The notes under the pieces: generated by a model
What the model saw: the letters and a program-made list of their open reading frames with translations, nothing else
What the model was told of the DNA's origin: nothing
Databases searched by the model: none
In this document: in pieces, positions 15,738-16,776 of the stretch
Position numbering within the stretch: position 1 is the stretch's first letter
Layout: every line of letters starts with the position of its first letter
DNA from: Alcaligenaceae bacterium
GTDB taxonomy: Bacteria > Pseudomonadota > Gammaproteobacteria > Burkholderiales > Burkholderiaceae
Reading direction: 5' to 3'
Assembly (NCBI GenBank): GCA_947445495.1
Contig: CANFEI010000002.1
Span: 1-16,776 of the forward strand
Length of the DNA stretch: 16,776 nt
Program-made: the position numbers and the translations under genes

Positions 15738-16289
15738 CTAGAACGTGCATACGCTAAAGAACGGTGTGTCTGTTTTCGCGATCAGGGAGGACCCGCCCAA
15801 GTCGGGAAGATCCACGATGGCAGCCGCCTCAACCACATTACTGCCCAACTGTTGTAGCAACTTAACGGCGGCGAGCATCGTGCCACCCGTCGCAACCAGG
15901 TCATCCACAAGCAACACGCGCTGCCCAGGCTTGACGGCATCTTGATGCACCTCAACGACCGCATCGCCGTACTCAAGCGTGTATGCCGCTGAGACGGTCT
16001 TATAAGGCAGTTTGCCCTGCTTACGAACCGGAACAAAACCGACGCCTAATGCGTAGGCAAGCGCGCTACCAAAAATAAATCCCCGCGCGTCGATACCGAC
16101 CACCACGTCGAGCTTGTGGCGCATGTGGCGGTAAACAAAGATATCAATCAGCGCACGAAAAGCGCGCGGGTCTTGCAGCAGGGGAGTAATGTCACGAAAC
16201 ATGACGCCGGGCTTCGGCCAGTCAGGTACGTTGCGGATCAGGCTGCGCACAAGCTCTATTGGATCCTGATATGGAATCGGGGTATTCAT
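15738..16289 (-). CDS. apt: Adenine phosphoribosyltransferase
   Basis: A 183-residue type I phosphoribosyltransferase that converts adenine and PRPP to AMP in purine salvage. The family N-terminus [14 protein letters not shown] (25-38) is clear, as are [10 protein letters not shown] (65-74) and the PRPP-binding loop [13 protein letters not shown] (125-137). [13 protein letters not shown] (97-109) is the flexible catalytic loop region. The length matches typical bacterial Apt (about 180). I chose ATG 16289, with GGAG nine bases upstream; the frame extends to ATG 16310, but that one has no ribosome binding site and would add a non-conserved tail. It follows purT by about 80 bases on the same strand, so the two purine genes may share a transcript, and it converges on ilvA. 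Confidence 0.95.
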   Translation of the reverse strand: MNTPIPYQDPIELVRSLIRNVPDWPKPGVMFRDITPLLQDPRAFRALIDIFVYRHMRHKLDVVVGIDARGFIFGSALAYALGVGFVPVRKQGKLPYKTVSAAYTLEYGDAVVEVHQDAVKPGQRVLLVDDLVATGGTMLAAVKLLQQLGSNVVEAAAIVDLPDLGGSSLIAKTDTPFFSVCTF

Positions 16290-16298
16290 CGAACGATT

Positions 16299-16302
16299 CT
16301 CC
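16299..16302 (-). promoter_or_regulatory. Ribosome binding site of apt
   Basis: GGAG on the minus strand, nine bases before ATG 16289. It decides against the in-frame ATG at 16310. Confidence 0.5.
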
Positions 16303-16371
16303 GCATACATGTAAACAAAACAAAGAATACGCTAAGCCTGTACCGACACACGCCTAGTTAAGGAATATATT

Positions 16372-16776
16372 TCAAGCGGGTCGGATCTTAACCGCGCGCG
16401 ACACACGCAACGCTTTGGCACGCGCCTCGTCGGTCGTACGGTCTTGCGCCAGCGCAACCCCCATCCGTCGCTTAACAAAGGACTCAGGCTTACCGAAGAG
16501 CCGCACATCGGTGCCCGGCTCGGCCAGCGCGGCCGCTACGCCGTCAAAGCCAATCCCATGCGCCTCGACTCCTCCATAAATTACGCTGCTTGCCCCCGGT
16601 GCACTCAAGGCTGTATCGACGGGCAACCCGAGTAGCGCGCGTGCATGCAGTTCAAACTCGCTTTGGCGTTGCGTCACAAGCGTCACCAAGCCTGTGTCGT
16701 GTGGGCGAGGGCTCACCTCAGAGAACCAAACTTGGTCCCCCGACACAAAGAGCTCCACCCCAAAAATACCCTGTCC
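16372..16776 (-). CDS. purT: Formate-dependent phosphoribosylglycinamide formyltransferase, C-terminal part
   Basis: The last 134 residues of PurT; the rest lies beyond the right edge of the window and the frame is open to the last base. PurT uses ATP and formate to make formyl-GAR, the folate-independent version of the third step of purine synthesis. The fragment starts in the ATP-grasp domain with [11 protein letters not shown] and continues with [17 protein letters not shown], whose E, R and H/D residues belong to the metal and ATP site of this family. RALLGLPVD and a C-terminal barrel-like lid (AVIYGG-type [12 protein letters not shown], then [20 protein letters not shown]) complete it. 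Whole PurT has about 390-400 residues, so one third is present. apt follows about 80 bases downstream on the same strand, and no terminator is obvious between them. Confidence 0.94.
   Translation of the reverse strand, partial: GQGIFGVELFVSGDQVWFSEVSPRPHDTGLVTLVTQRQSEFELHARALLGLPVDTALSAPGASSVIYGGVEAHGIGFDGVAAALAEPGTDVRLFGKPESFVKRRMGVALAQDRTTDEARAKALRVSRAVKIRPA

Noticed and set aside
1..16776. Search for a mobile element, phage, CRISPR, toxin-antitoxin or defence island
   Set aside because: All genes are of core-metabolic or envelope type, the base composition looks even, and no transposase, integrase, direct-repeat array or nuclease-like protein is visible.

Overview
The window is a gene-dense, housekeeping-type stretch of bacterial chromosome: 15 protein genes, two of them cut by the window edges, and no gap between genes longer than about 170 bases. 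The mix points to a betaproteobacterium of the order Burkholderiales. It has ubiE, a Tim44-domain gene, ubiJ and ubiB in a row, a stand-alone rfaE2, a very large DUF3683/FAD/Fe-S dehydrogenase and a pxpBCA cluster. An Alcaligenaceae-like lineage of moderate GC fits best, but this is inferred from protein resemblance and not from any search. I see no rRNA, tRNA, insertion sequence, phage gene, CRISPR array or toxin-antitoxin pair.

Left block (1-1260): the 3' part of thiD (thiamine pyrimidine kinase) and a Pcm-like methyltransferase run rightward and meet the leftward block end to end near 1200-1260. Ubiquinone block (1257-6932, all minus strand, transcription order ubiE, Tim44-domain gene, ubiJ, ubiB, ferritin-like diiron gene, rfaE2): quinone methylation (UbiE), the lipid-binding accessory factor (UbiJ) and the atypical kinase/ATPase (UbiB) lie together. 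UbiJ and UbiB are coupled by an ATGA overlap. A perfect 10-bp hairpin with T tracts on both sides (4987-5010) separates ubiE/Tim44 from ubiJ/ubiB. The diiron protein and the heptose-1-phosphate adenylyltransferase of LPS core synthesis follow ubiB closely.

Middle block (7055-9530, plus strand): pxpB, pxpC and pxpA form a compact operon for an ATP-dependent 5-oxoprolinase-type enzyme, read divergently from ubiE. Right block: a 1312-residue DUF3683/FAD-oxidase/ferredoxin/CCG fusion (9562-13500, minus) lies end to end against pxpA. Upstream of it is a small YqaA/DedA-like membrane protein gene (minus), divergent from ilvA (threonine dehydratase, plus). ilvA converges on apt, which lies behind purT on the minus strand; both serve purine metabolism (salvage and formate-dependent GAR formylation).

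Several gene starts were moved inward from the longest reading frame, using Shine-Dalgarno sites, -10 elements or family lengths. No obviously new defence or mobile system is visible. The points most worth a second look are the diiron protein and Tim44-domain protein inside the quinone cluster, the enlarged FAD-oxidase fusion, the subtype of the Pxp proteins, and the altered motif of the Pcm-like methyltransferase.
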